Positions 50,284-58,572 of a stretch of DNA of 64,000 nucleotides are shown here, in pieces. Numbering within the stretch: position 1 is the first letter of the stretch; the number at the start of each line of letters is the position of its first letter. Position numbers and translations under genes: made by a program. The notes under the pieces were generated by a model. It was not told where the DNA came from. It saw only the letters and a program-made list of their open reading frames with translations, and ran no database searches. The DNA comes from Microbacterium aerolatum (GTDB lineage: Bacteria > Actinomycetota > Actinomycetes > Actinomycetales > Microbacteriaceae). The stretch spans positions 248,001 through 312,000 of the forward strand of contig NZ_BJUW01000003.1 in the NCBI RefSeq assembly GCF_007988825.1, read 5' to 3'.

Positions 50284-51185
50284 TGCTGTACTCCCACACC
50301 CCGCCCGCCGAGAAGCGTCGTCTGTTCCGTGAGCGTCTCGCGACCGGCGAACTGCTGCGGTTCCCTGGTGCCTTCAACCCGCTGTCGGCGCGGCTCATCG
50401 AGCAGAAGGGCTTCGAGGGCGTCTACATCTCCGGCGCCGTGCTCTCTGCCGATCTGGGGCTGCCGGACATCGGACTGACCACCCTCACCGAGGTCGCCGG
50501 CCGAGGACAGCAGATCGCCCGGATGACCGAGCTGCCGGCGATCATCGACGCGGACACCGGATTCGGCGAGCCGATGAACGTCGCGCGCACGATCCAGACG
50601 CTGGAGGATGCCGGACTCGCCGGCGCCCACATCGAGGACCAGATCAACCCGAAGCGCTGCGGTCACCTCGACGGCAAGGCCGTCGTCGGTTCCGACACGG
50701 CGGTCAAGCGCATCCGCGCCGCCGTCGACGCCCGGCGCGACGAGAACTTCCTGATCATGGCGCGCACCGACATCGCCGCCGTCGACGGGCTCGAGGCCGC
50801 GAAGGACCGCGCGAAGGCGCTGGTGGATGCCGGCGCCGATGCGATCTTCCCCGAGGCGATGCGGTCGCTCGAGGAGTTCGCCGCGGTTCGGGATGCCGTC
50901 GACGTGCCGATCCTGGCCAACATGACCGAGTTCGGCAAGAGCGACCTGTTCTCGGTGGATCAGCTCCGCGATGTCGGAGTGAACATCGTCATCTGGCCGG
51001 TATCGATGCTGCGCATCGCGATGGGCGCGACAGGCCGTGCGCTCGATACCCTGATCGATGAGGGCCACCTCACGAGCAAGCTCGGTGAGATGCAGCACCG
51101 CGCCGATCTCTACGACCTGATCGACTACGAGTCGTACAACCACTTCGACTCCGGGGTCTTCAACTTCACCATCACGAAGGAGTGA
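50283..51185 (+). CDS. prpB: 2-methylisocitrate lyase
   Basis: 300 residues of the isocitrate lyase/PEP mutase family. Cleaves 2-methylisocitrate to pyruvate and succinate. The catalytic motif KRCGHLDGK, the metal acids in IIDADTGFGEPMNV and IEDQ, and the FPEAMRSLEEF loop are present. Start TGATG overlaps the prpD stop. Confidence 0.94.
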   Translation: MLYSHTPPAEKRRLFRERLATGELLRFPGAFNPLSARLIEQKGFEGVYISGAVLSADLGLPDIGLTTLTEVAGRGQQIARMTELPAIIDADTGFGEPMNVARTIQTLEDAGLAGAHIEDQINPKRCGHLDGKAVVGSDTAVKRIRAAVDARRDENFLIMARTDIAAVDGLEAAKDRAKALVDAGADAIFPEAMRSLEEFAAVRDAVDVPILANMTEFGKSDLFSVDQLRDVGVNIVIWPVSMLRIAMGATGRALDTLIDEGHLTSKLGEMQHRADLYDLIDYESYNHFDSGVFNFTITKE

Positions 51186-51187
51186 GC

Positions 51188-52372
51188 ATGACCGACATCA
51201 AGAAGGGCCTTGCCGGAGTCGTCGCGGATGAGACGGCGATCAGCAAGGTCAACCCCGAGACGAACAGCCTGCTCTACCGGGGGTACCCGGTACAGGAGCT
51301 CGCGTCGACGCAGTCCTTCGAGGCGGTCGCGTACCTGCTCTGGCACGGCGAGCTTCCCACGGCTGCCGAGCTCGCCGAGTTTCGCAAGACCGAGCGCGCG
51401 AACCGCGCGCTCGCTCCCGAGGTGAAGGATGCCATCGACCGGCTGCCGGTGGATTCACACCCGATGGACGAGGTGCGCACCGCGGTCAGCGTGATCGGCG
51501 CGATCGAGACGGCGGGCATCAGCAATGTCCTGGATGCCGTCGGTACGCCCGAGGAGAATCTCGAGCGCAGCCTGAAGCTGTTCGCCGCCCTGCCGGCGAT
51601 CGTCGCGTACGGTCAGCGTCGCCGGCGCGGGCAGGAGGCCGTCGAGCCGCGCGACGACCTCGACTACGCCGCGAACTTCCTGTGGCTGACGTTCGGCGAG
51701 GAGCCGAATGCCGTCGTCGTGGATGCCTTCAACCGGTCGATGATCCTCTACGCGGAGCACTCGTTCAACGCGTCCACGTTCACGGCGCGCGTGATCACGT
51801 CCACGCTGAGTGACCTGTACTCGGCCGTCGTCGGTGCGATCGGTGCGCTGAAGGGCCCGCTGCACGGCGGAGCCAACGAGGCCGTCATGCATATCTTCGA
51901 TGAGATCGGGGGCGCCGACGAGGTCGAGGGCTGGCTCGATGCCGCGCTCGCCGAGAAGCGCAAGATCATGGGGTTCGGCCACCGCGTCTACAAGCGCGGC
52001 GACTCGCGTGTGCCGACGATGAAGGCGGCGCTCGACACGCTCGTCGAGCACTACGACCGGCCGGACGTCGCTGAACTGTACGACAAGCTCGAGAGCGAGT
52101 TCGTCGAGCGGAAGGGCATCTACCCCAACCTCGACTACCCGTCGGGGCCCGCGTACAACCTGATCGGCTACGACACCCTTACGTTCACACCGCTGTTCGT
52201 GGCGGCACGCATCACCGGCTGGACCGCGCACATCCTCGAGCAGCAGGCCTCGAACGCACTGATCCGCCCGCTGTCGGCGTACAACGGCGTGGACGAGCGG
52301 CACATCGCGGAGTACGAGCCGGACACGGCGGCCATTGATGTGCAGGAGCGGCCGGAGGAGGCGGCGGGCTGA
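51188..52372 (+). CDS. prpC: 2-methylcitrate synthase
   Basis: 394 residues, type I-like short citrate synthase. Joins propionyl-CoA and oxaloacetate. Catalytic histidines lie in GPLHGGANEAVM and GFGHRVYK, and the aspartate in the C-terminal block. The ATG is chosen because AAGGAG precedes it; a GTG 6 bases earlier lies inside that site. The propionyl-CoA substrate is the end product of the mmsA reaction 5 kb downstream. Confidence 0.94.
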   Translation: MTDIKKGLAGVVADETAISKVNPETNSLLYRGYPVQELASTQSFEAVAYLLWHGELPTAAELAEFRKTERANRALAPEVKDAIDRLPVDSHPMDEVRTAVSVIGAIETAGISNVLDAVGTPEENLERSLKLFAALPAIVAYGQRRRRGQEAVEPRDDLDYAANFLWLTFGEEPNAVVVDAFNRSMILYAEHSFNASTFTARVITSTLSDLYSAVVGAIGALKGPLHGGANEAVMHIFDEIGGADEVEGWLDAALAEKRKIMGFGHRVYKRGDSRVPTMKAALDTLVEHYDRPDVAELYDKLESEFVERKGIYPNLDYPSGPAYNLIGYDTLTFTPLFVAARITGWTAHILEQQASNALIRPLSAYNGVDERHIAEYEPDTAAIDVQERPEEAAG

Positions 52373-53556
52373 TGGCCGCGTCGCGGGACAAGGTCGCGAT
52401 CGTCGCCGGCGCTCGCACTCCGGTCGGACGGTTTGGTGGCGCGTTCAAGGACACTCCCGCGCACGAACTGGGAGCTGCTGCTGCCGTTGAGGCGCTCAGG
52501 CGGTCGGGTATCGCTCCCGATCGCGTCGGCGAGGTCGTCATCGGCAACATCGGTCAGGTGGCCGGCGACGCGTATATCTCGCGTCGGATCGCGCTGGCGG
52601 CCGGGCTCGATGTGAACACTCCGGCGTTCACGGTCAACCGGCTGTGCGGTTCGGGCCTGCAGGCGATCTGGTCGGCGGCGCAGGAGCTGTTGTGGGGCGG
52701 GATCGACGTCGCGGTCGCCGGCGGCGCCGAGAACATGACGCGGATGCCGTTCTACGACTTCAACGCGCGGTTCAACGACCGGCTCGGGCATCGTCAGCTC
52801 CTCGACGGCACGATCGCGATGCTCACCGATCCGTTCACGAACAAGCACATGGGCACGACGGCGGAGAACGTGGCATCGCGGTTCTCGGTCTCGCGCCACG
52901 AGCAGGACGCTTTCGCGCTCGAATCCCAGCGCCGCGCTGCATCGGATGCCGCGCAAGCGGCCTTCGCGGAGGAGATCGTGCCCGTCACCACCTCCGGCCG
53001 CAAGCCGGTGGAAGTGTCGCGCGACGAACACCCGCGCCCGGACACGACGCTGGAGACCCTCGGATCACTGCCGGCTGCATTCGCTGAGGGCGGCTCGGTC
53101 ACGGCGGGAAACGCGTCCGGCATCAACGACGGCGGAGCGGCGACGGTCCTGATGCGCGAAGCCGATGCACGTGCCGAGGGTGCACCGGTGCTCGCGACGA
53201 TCGAGGCGGTGGCGACCGCGGCGTTGGAGCCGGAGATCATGGGCTACGCGCCGACGCTCGCGCTCAAGAAGCTCTTCACGAACACCGGGCTCACCCCCGC
53301 GGATGTGTCGACGATCGAGCTGAATGAGGCCTTCGCCTCGCAGGCGCTGGCGGTCATTCGGGATGCCGAGCTCGATCCCTCCCGCGTCAACCCGTACGGC
53401 GGCGCGATCGCGCTCGGACACCCGGTCGGCGCGACCGGTGCGATTCTGACCGTGCGCGCGGCGCTGACGCTGCAGCGGACCGGGAGAGAGTACGCGATCG
53501 CGACGATGTGCATCGGCGGAGGACAGGCGCTGGCTGCGCTGCTGAAGCGGGGCTGA
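52372..53556 (+). CDS. acetyl-CoA C-acyltransferase (thiolase)
   Basis: 394 residues. The nucleophile Cys is in NRLCGSGLQAI, with GGAENMTRMPF, the active His in GGAIALGHPVGATGA and the second Cys in TMCIGGGQALA. Last gene of the prp operon (TGATG overlap with prpC). A thiolase is not needed for the methylcitrate cycle itself; it may cleave 2-methylacetoacetyl-CoA (isoleucine) or 3-ketovaleryl-CoA and thereby feed propionyl-CoA into the same operon (inference). Confidence 0.9.
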   Translation: MAASRDKVAIVAGARTPVGRFGGAFKDTPAHELGAAAAVEALRRSGIAPDRVGEVVIGNIGQVAGDAYISRRIALAAGLDVNTPAFTVNRLCGSGLQAIWSAAQELLWGGIDVAVAGGAENMTRMPFYDFNARFNDRLGHRQLLDGTIAMLTDPFTNKHMGTTAENVASRFSVSRHEQDAFALESQRRAASDAAQAAFAEEIVPVTTSGRKPVEVSRDEHPRPDTTLETLGSLPAAFAEGGSVTAGNASGINDGGAATVLMREADARAEGAPVLATIEAVATAALEPEIMGYAPTLALKKLFTNTGLTPADVSTIELNEAFASQALAVIRDAELDPSRVNPYGGAIALGHPVGATGAILTVRAALTLQRTGREYAIATMCIGGGQALAALLKRG

Positions 53557-53611
53557 ATTTCGCCGTGTCGGGTCCGTCCGGGGCCGCACGCCGCAGCAGT
53601 GGATATCTCTC

Positions 53612-53653
53612 CAGGGGGCCAACCCCACGAATCAGGGGGCCGATCCCCGATTG
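53612..53653 (+). repeat. two tandem 21-bp repeats before the ScyD-like gene
   Basis: CAGGGGGCCAACCCCACGAA (53612) and CAGGGGGCCGATCCCCGATT (53633), exactly 21 bp apart. Each contains the inverted element GGGG..CCCC. This looks like a pair of binding sites on one face of the helix, for example for a response regulator. TAGAGA at 53671-53676 could be the -10 box. Confidence 0.55.
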
Positions 53654-53727
53654 CACCCGCCGCCCTCCGGTAGAGAATCCCGGTGGGCCGTCACTGGAGA
53701 CGACCCGTACCGAGATCGGAGACAGGC

Positions 53728-54819
53728 ATGCGCAGCACTCGAACATTCCTCGCGGCGGCAGCGGCCGTCGCGTTGGCGCTTTCACTCCCGGCCACCGCGT
53801 CGGCGGGCGAGGAACCGCCGATCCTGCAGGAATGGTCCTCGCAGCTCGGCGCCCCGTTCAGCATCGCGCTCGACGGCACCCGCGTTTACGTCGCCGACGG
53901 TGCGACGGGCACGATCGGCCAGCTGCAGCCCGACGGACAGATCGCGCCGCTCATCGAGGGCATCCCCGGTCTCACGGGACTGGCGATCCGTGGCGCGTCG
54001 ATGGCGTGGGCGTCCTCCGTCGAAGACGGCTCCACCGAACCGCCGGTGATCCTGGAGAGCGGGCTGAACATCCGCGGACCCAAGGGCACGGTGACCTACG
54101 CCGATCTGCACGCCTACGAGGTCGCGAACAACCCCGACGCGGGCAACTCGTACGGCATCACCGACCCGAACCCCTGCGTCGTCGACGCGACCGGCGGCGC
54201 TCCGCTCAGCTACACGGGCCTGATCGACGCGCACGCGTACAACGTCGCATCGTGGAAGGGCGAATGGCTGGTCGCCGATGCGGGCGCGAACGCGGTGATG
54301 CGGGTGACGGATTCGGGGCAGGTCAGCACGCTGGCCGTGCTGCCGCCGGTGCCCGTGACGCTCACGGCTGAGAGCGCCGGAATGCTCGGCCTTCCCGCGT
54401 GCGCGGCCGGTGACACCTACTACGTCGAACCGGTGCCCACCGGCATCACCGTCGGCAGCGGTGGCGTGATCTATGTGACGACTCTGCCCGGTTTCCCGGG
54501 CGAGACCGCCTCGCAGGGGGCGCTATGGCAGGTGGGGACCGACGGGTCGGCGACCCAGATCGTCTCGGGACTCTCCGGACCGACCAGCGCAGCGGTCAAG
54601 GGCAGGGACGTCTACGTCGCCGAGCTGTTCGGCGCCGGGGTCACCCAGGTCACCGGCGGCACGGCGTCACCCTTTGCAGCGCTGAACGGTGCGGTCTCGG
54701 TCGCCGTGGCGTCGAACGGCACTGTGTGGGCGGCGACGATGGACCTCAGTGGAGGACCGGGCACGCTCGTCAGCATCGCAAAGGGCAAGGTGCACGTGAA
54801 CGCTGCGCTCGTGCGCTGA
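53728..54819 (+). CDS. secreted ScyD/ScyE-like beta-propeller protein
   Basis: 363 residues with a Sec signal peptide (basic MRSTR, hydrophobic core, cut near ATASAGEE). The rest is made of short repeats of the NHL/propeller kind (GTRVYVADGATGTIGQLQPDGQ, GEWLVADAGANAVMRVTDSGQV, GTVWAATMDL). It belongs to the ScyD/ScyE-like family, widespread in actinobacteria; the role is unknown. GGAGACAGG lies before the ATG. Tandem operator-like repeats lie 75-116 bp upstream. Confidence 0.85.
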   Translation: MRSTRTFLAAAAAVALALSLPATASAGEEPPILQEWSSQLGAPFSIALDGTRVYVADGATGTIGQLQPDGQIAPLIEGIPGLTGLAIRGASMAWASSVEDGSTEPPVILESGLNIRGPKGTVTYADLHAYEVANNPDAGNSYGITDPNPCVVDATGGAPLSYTGLIDAHAYNVASWKGEWLVADAGANAVMRVTDSGQVSTLAVLPPVPVTLTAESAGMLGLPACAAGDTYYVEPVPTGITVGSGGVIYVTTLPGFPGETASQGALWQVGTDGSATQIVSGLSGPTSAAVKGRDVYVAELFGAGVTQVTGGTASPFAALNGAVSVAVASNGTVWAATMDLSGGPGTLVSIAKGKVHVNAALVR

Positions 54820-54841
54820 CGCGGCATGCGCGGCACGGAGG

Positions 54842-54875
54842 GTCCCCGTCGACTCGATTCGGCGAGGATCTCTCC
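54842..54875 (+). terminator. possible terminator after the ScyD-like gene
   Basis: Imperfect hairpin around GTCCCCGTCGACTCGATTCG and GCGAGGATC. It resembles the perfect terminator at 56255-56284 (shared CGATTCGGCG loop and CTCTC tail), suggesting common origin. Confidence 0.45.
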
Positions 54876-54995
54876 GGGCGCAAACAGCGGTTCTAACGCG
54901 GAGCGGATCGATGACATTTCGAGATGCCGATGACGAAGTCGGCGTGCTCTCCCCTTGGTCGGCGAAACAGAACAGCGGCGGCGAGGTCACGTGTC

Positions 54996-55001
54996 TAGGC
55001 T
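54996..55001 (+). promoter_or_regulatory. -10 box of the double TetR gene
   Basis: TAGGCT, 7 bases before the ATG; leaderless transcript likely. Confidence 0.5.
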
Positions 55002-55008
55002 GTGGGGC

Positions 55009-56217
55009 ATGCCACCCTCCGCCGGCTCTCCCGCGAACCGCACGCGCCCGCGCGATCGCAAGCGCCACATCCAGGAGGCTGCGGCTGCGGCGTTCTCCCG
55101 GAATGGCTATCACGTGGTCGGCATGCAGGACATCGCGGATGCCGTCGGCATCTCGGCCCCGGCGCTGTATCGGCACTTCCCGAACAAGTACGCACTGTTC
55201 GTCACCACCGCGTTCGCACTCGTGCAGCAGCTGATCGAGGCGACCGATGAGGCCGCCGCGCAGCCTGTGGAGACCGCGACGGATGCCAGGGCGGCCCTGG
55301 ACGAACTGCTCGACGCGGTGATCGCCACCACCGTCGAACTGCGCGCGGTCGGCGGTATCTATCGCTGGGAGGGGCGCTACCTGGAGGCCGAGGATCGTGA
55401 GCGCCTGACCGCCCAGTTCCGGATGCTGCGCGAGAGGTTCGAAGAGCCGCACCGTATCTACCGGCCCGAGATCGACGAGGAGCAGCGCCGGCTGATCGTG
55501 CTCGCCTCCCTCAGCGTCGTCGCCAGCATCACGGCACACCGCGCGGTGCTCGCCGCGCGCAGCCTGCGGGCGCTCCTCAAGGAGGCGGCGTGGCGCATGC
55601 TCGACGCCGACACGGCTGCCACCGCGTACTCGGGAGAGGGCGGAGACCTCATCGAACAGGTGGATTCCGGCACCGGCCGCCGCGCACAACTGCTCGACAC
55701 CGCCGTGCGACTGTTCGCCGCCCGCGGATACAACGAGGTCACCATCGAAGACCTCGCGGTGGAGGTCGACCTCACCCCATCCGGCGTCTACCGCCACTTC
55801 GATGGAAAGCCCGCCGTACTGCTGGCCGCCTGCGACCGCGCGGCCGTGGTGCTGGAGCGCGCGGTCCTTCGGGTGCGCGAGTCCTCGAGCACTCCTGAGG
55901 AGGCACTGCGGCGGCTGTGCCGGGCGTACGTCGACCACTCGTTCCGCAATCGGGCCCTCATGCGCGTGTACTTCTCGGAGCTCGGCAACCTCTCACCCGA
56001 GGACCAGCGGCGCCTGCGCGCCATGCAACGCGCGCACGTCGCGGACTGGACCGCGCTGCTGCAGTCGGTGCGTCCTGAACTCGGCGGACGAGAAGCCGCC
56101 GTGCTCGTGCACGCCGGCTTCAGCGTCATCACCGACGAGATGCAACAGCTCACCGAGCGCGATGAGGCCGCAGCCGTGCGGCTCACCGCCCTCGTGGAGG
56201 CGCTGCTCGAAATTTGA
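55009..56217 (+). CDS. regulator with two TetR units in one chain
   Basis: 402 residues. First DNA-binding domain at about residues 15-60 (HIQEAAAAAFSRNGYHVVGMQDIADAVGISAPALYRHFPNKYALF); second at about 225-270 (LLDTAVRLFAARGYNEVTIEDLAVEVDLTPSGVYRHFDGKPAVL). Each is followed by its own helical ligand domain. The protein is therefore a fused dimer that could bind one operator as a monomer. Tandem TetR proteins occur in mycobacteria and relatives near lipid and CoA genes. Possible target: the mms genes downstream (inference). Confidence 0.88.
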   Translation: MPPSAGSPANRTRPRDRKRHIQEAAAAAFSRNGYHVVGMQDIADAVGISAPALYRHFPNKYALFVTTAFALVQQLIEATDEAAAQPVETATDARAALDELLDAVIATTVELRAVGGIYRWEGRYLEAEDRERLTAQFRMLRERFEEPHRIYRPEIDEEQRRLIVLASLSVVASITAHRAVLAARSLRALLKEAAWRMLDADTAATAYSGEGGDLIEQVDSGTGRRAQLLDTAVRLFAARGYNEVTIEDLAVEVDLTPSGVYRHFDGKPAVLLAACDRAAVVLERAVLRVRESSSTPEEALRRLCRAYVDHSFRNRALMRVYFSELGNLSPEDQRRLRAMQRAHVADWTALLQSVRPELGGREAAVLVHAGFSVITDEMQQLTERDEAAAVRLTALVEALLEI

Positions 56218-56254
56218 CCGCCCGGCGCGCAGCGTTTAACGGTTGAGAAGAGTG

Positions 56255-56284
56255 GACCCCCGCCGACCCGATTCGGCGGGGGTC
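56255..56284 (+). terminator. terminator after the double TetR gene
   Basis: Perfect 12-bp stem GACCCCCGCCGA / TCGGCGGGGGTC with a six-base loop. Confidence 0.85.
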
Positions 56285-56510
56285 TCTCGGGAGCTGTGCT
56301 CACCGATGCGCGGAAAGTCCTGACTACCCGATCCGGTCTGAGTTCTTCCGCGCAATTGCAGTTCTACGTGGGCCAGGTGACCGGATGGTGAACGCGCATC
56401 GAACGCGCGAAGTCGACTCGTCCTGCACAACCAGTCGTGCGTGCGTGGCTTTCCACAGGTTCGCGGAACCTCGGGGGTGCCCGGGGCGGATGCCGTTCAT
56501 GATCGTGGGC
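56285..56510. other. gap without a recognised gene
   Basis: Between the TetR terminator and the interrupted gene. It contains short GC-rich inverted pieces but no recognised coding region, repeat copy or riboswitch. Confidence 0.5.
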
Positions 56511-56954
56511 ATGACTGATACGAGCAATTCCCTGAGAGACCGAGTCCTCGACTGAGACGACGATCTGCGCGCGTTGGAACTGTTGCTGCAGCGTGCGAAC
56601 CGGCGGCAGATGTGGCTGATGTTCATGGACGATCGCAGGTGCCTCGGTGGTCCCCTCACGCCCACGGACGACTACCCGGAGGATCCGAACGAAGAAGTGG
56701 AGGTGGACGACCTCGGAGTCGTGACCGAGGCTCATGTGCTCTTGCATCGCGCCGGCATGCTTCGCGAGACAACCGGCAACGCGAGCGTGCTGTTCGCTTG
56801 GGAGCGGATCGGCGGCAGTGCCCTGAACGCAGCAGATCGCGTCTGGGCGCGGGCGATGGCGGAGCAAGCGCGGGCGCTGGATGTGCCTCTTCGTGCGCAG
56901 TTCATCGTGCATGCCCGAGGGGGTCGCCAGCTTCACCCCGATGACTATCTGTGA
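56511..56954 (+). pseudogene. hypothetical gene interrupted by an in-frame TGA
   Basis: An ATG at 56511 opens a frame MTDTSNSLRDRVLD that meets TGA at 56553 and then continues without break (DDDLRALELLLQRANRRQMWLMFMDDR...) to the stop at 56954. The whole frame would be about 146 residues. Downstream of the TGA there is only a TTG (56574) without a ribosome-binding site as a possible start. A single base change from TGG (Trp) or CGA (Arg) would explain it. The protein has no recognised family; it is acidic in the middle (DDYPEDPNEEVEVDD). It could also be a shorter real gene from TTG or a sequencing error. Confidence 0.6.
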
Positions 56955-56984
56955 GGTGTTTTCCTGGTGAGGCGAGAGATACAA

Positions 56985-57020
56985 GGATGCCCTAGTAAAT
57001 GACGGGATGCCAGAGTAAAG
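56985..57020 (+). repeat. direct repeats before mmsA, possible operator
   Basis: GGATGCCCTAGTAAAT (56985) and GGATGCCAGAGTAAAG (57005) agree at 13 of 16 bases with a 20-bp period, 41-76 bp before the mmsA start. Confidence 0.45.
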
Positions 57021-57060
57021 TGTTCATCGTGCCAAAGGGGTCGCGAAGGGACACAGCACA

Positions 57061-58563
57061 ATGACTCGGATAATTCCGCACTTCGTAGGCGGATCGCTCA
57101 TCACTCCGAAGGATGGTCGCTTCGGCGACGTGTACGACCCGAGCACGGGCGCCGTGCAGGCGCGCGTGCCGCTCGCCTCAGAGGGTGAGGTCCGTCGTGT
57201 GATCGACGATGCGGCGGTGGCTCAGCCCGGATGGGCGGCGACCAACCCGCAGAAGCGCGCCCGCGTGCTGATGCGCTTCCTCGATCTCGTGCACCGCGAC
57301 ATGGACGACCTCGCCCGCCTGCTCTCAAGCGAACATGGGAAGACCTTCGACGACGCCAAGGGCGACATCCAGCGCGGGCTCGAAGTCATCGAGTTCGCCG
57401 TCGGCGCCCCGCACCTGCTCAAGGGCGAATTCTCCACCGAAGCCGGCACCGGCATCGACGTCTACTCGATGCGCCAGCCCCTCGGCGTCGTCGCAGGCAT
57501 CACTCCGTTCAACTTCCCGGCGATGATCCCGCTGTGGAAAGCCGGGCCGGCGATCGCCGCAGGCAACGCCTTCGTGCTCAAGCCCAGCGAACGCGACCCC
57601 TCCGTGCCGGTGCGCCTGGCAGAGCTGTTCCTCGAGGCGGGGCTCCCGGCCGGCGTCTTCAACGTCGTCCACGGCGACAAGGAAGCCGTCGACACCCTGC
57701 TCACCGACGACCGGATCAAAGCCGTGGGCTTCGTCGGCTCCACGCCGATCGCTGAGTACATCTACACGACGGCGACAGCGCACGGCAAGCGCGCGCAGTG
57801 CTTCGGCGGCGCCAAGAACCACATGATCGTGATGCCGGATGCCGACCTCGAACAGGTCGCCGACGCGCTGATCGGTTCGGGGTACGGCTCGGCCGGAGAG
57901 CGCTGCATGGCGATCTCCGTGGCCGTTCCGGTCGGTGAGGAGACCGCCGACGCGCTCGCCGCGAAGCTGACCGAGCGGGTGGCGCAGCTGAAGGTCGGCC
58001 CGTCGCTCGCGGACGGCGTCGACTACGGACCGCTCGTCAGCCGTGCGGCCGTGGAACGCGTCGAGGACTACATCCAGCAGGGCGTGGATGCCGGCGCCAC
58101 TCTGCTCGCGGACGGTCGCGGCTTCGCGGTCGACGGGCACGAGGAGGGGTTCTATCTCGGCCCGACGCTGTTCGACCAGGTCACGACCGACATGTCGATC
58201 TATCGCGAGGAGATCTTCGGGCCGGTTCTCGTCATCGCACGTGCACACGACTACGAAGAGGCGCTGGCGATGGCATCCGATCACGAGTTCGGCAACGGCG
58301 TCGCGATCTTCACGCGCGACGGCGACGCCGCGCGGGACTTCACCGCCCGCGTGAACGTCGGCATGGTCGGGGTCAACGTGCCGATCCCGGTGCCGATCGC
58401 GTACTTCACGTTCGGTGGCTGGAAGAAGTCCGGCTTCGGCGACCTCAACCAGCACGGCGCCGACGCGTTCCGGTTCTACACGAAGACCAAGACGGTGACG
58501 AGCCGCTGGCCCGCGCACGGTGTGCGCGAGGGCGCAAGCTTCGTCATCCCGACCATGCACTAG
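57061..58563 (+). CDS. mmsA: methylmalonate-semialdehyde dehydrogenase (CoA-acylating)
   Basis: 500 residues. Oxidises methylmalonate semialdehyde to propionyl-CoA with CoA and NAD, the last valine-specific step. The aldehyde dehydrogenase fold shows GVVAGITPFNFPAMIPLWK, GGAKNHMIVMPDAD and the catalytic Cys282 in GSAGERCMAISVAVP, where the MAIS context is typical of MmsA. AAGGGA lies before the ATG. First gene of mmsA-acd-mmsB; its product feeds the prpDBC operon. Confidence 0.94.
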   Translation: MTRIIPHFVGGSLITPKDGRFGDVYDPSTGAVQARVPLASEGEVRRVIDDAAVAQPGWAATNPQKRARVLMRFLDLVHRDMDDLARLLSSEHGKTFDDAKGDIQRGLEVIEFAVGAPHLLKGEFSTEAGTGIDVYSMRQPLGVVAGITPFNFPAMIPLWKAGPAIAAGNAFVLKPSERDPSVPVRLAELFLEAGLPAGVFNVVHGDKEAVDTLLTDDRIKAVGFVGSTPIAEYIYTTATAHGKRAQCFGGAKNHMIVMPDADLEQVADALIGSGYGSAGERCMAISVAVPVGEETADALAAKLTERVAQLKVGPSLADGVDYGPLVSRAAVERVEDYIQQGVDAGATLLADGRGFAVDGHEEGFYLGPTLFDQVTTDMSIYREEIFGPVLVIARAHDYEEALAMASDHEFGNGVAIFTRDGDAARDFTARVNVGMVGVNVPIPVPIAYFTFGGWKKSGFGDLNQHGADAFRFYTKTKTVTSRWPAHGVREGASFVIPTMH

Positions 58564-58572
58564 GGATCCCCG

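Noticed and set aside
56574..56954. Intact gene starting at TTG 56574
   Set aside because: No ribosome-binding site or -10 box; the same frame extends upstream past a single TGA to an ATG, so an interrupted gene is the simpler reading, though not certain.
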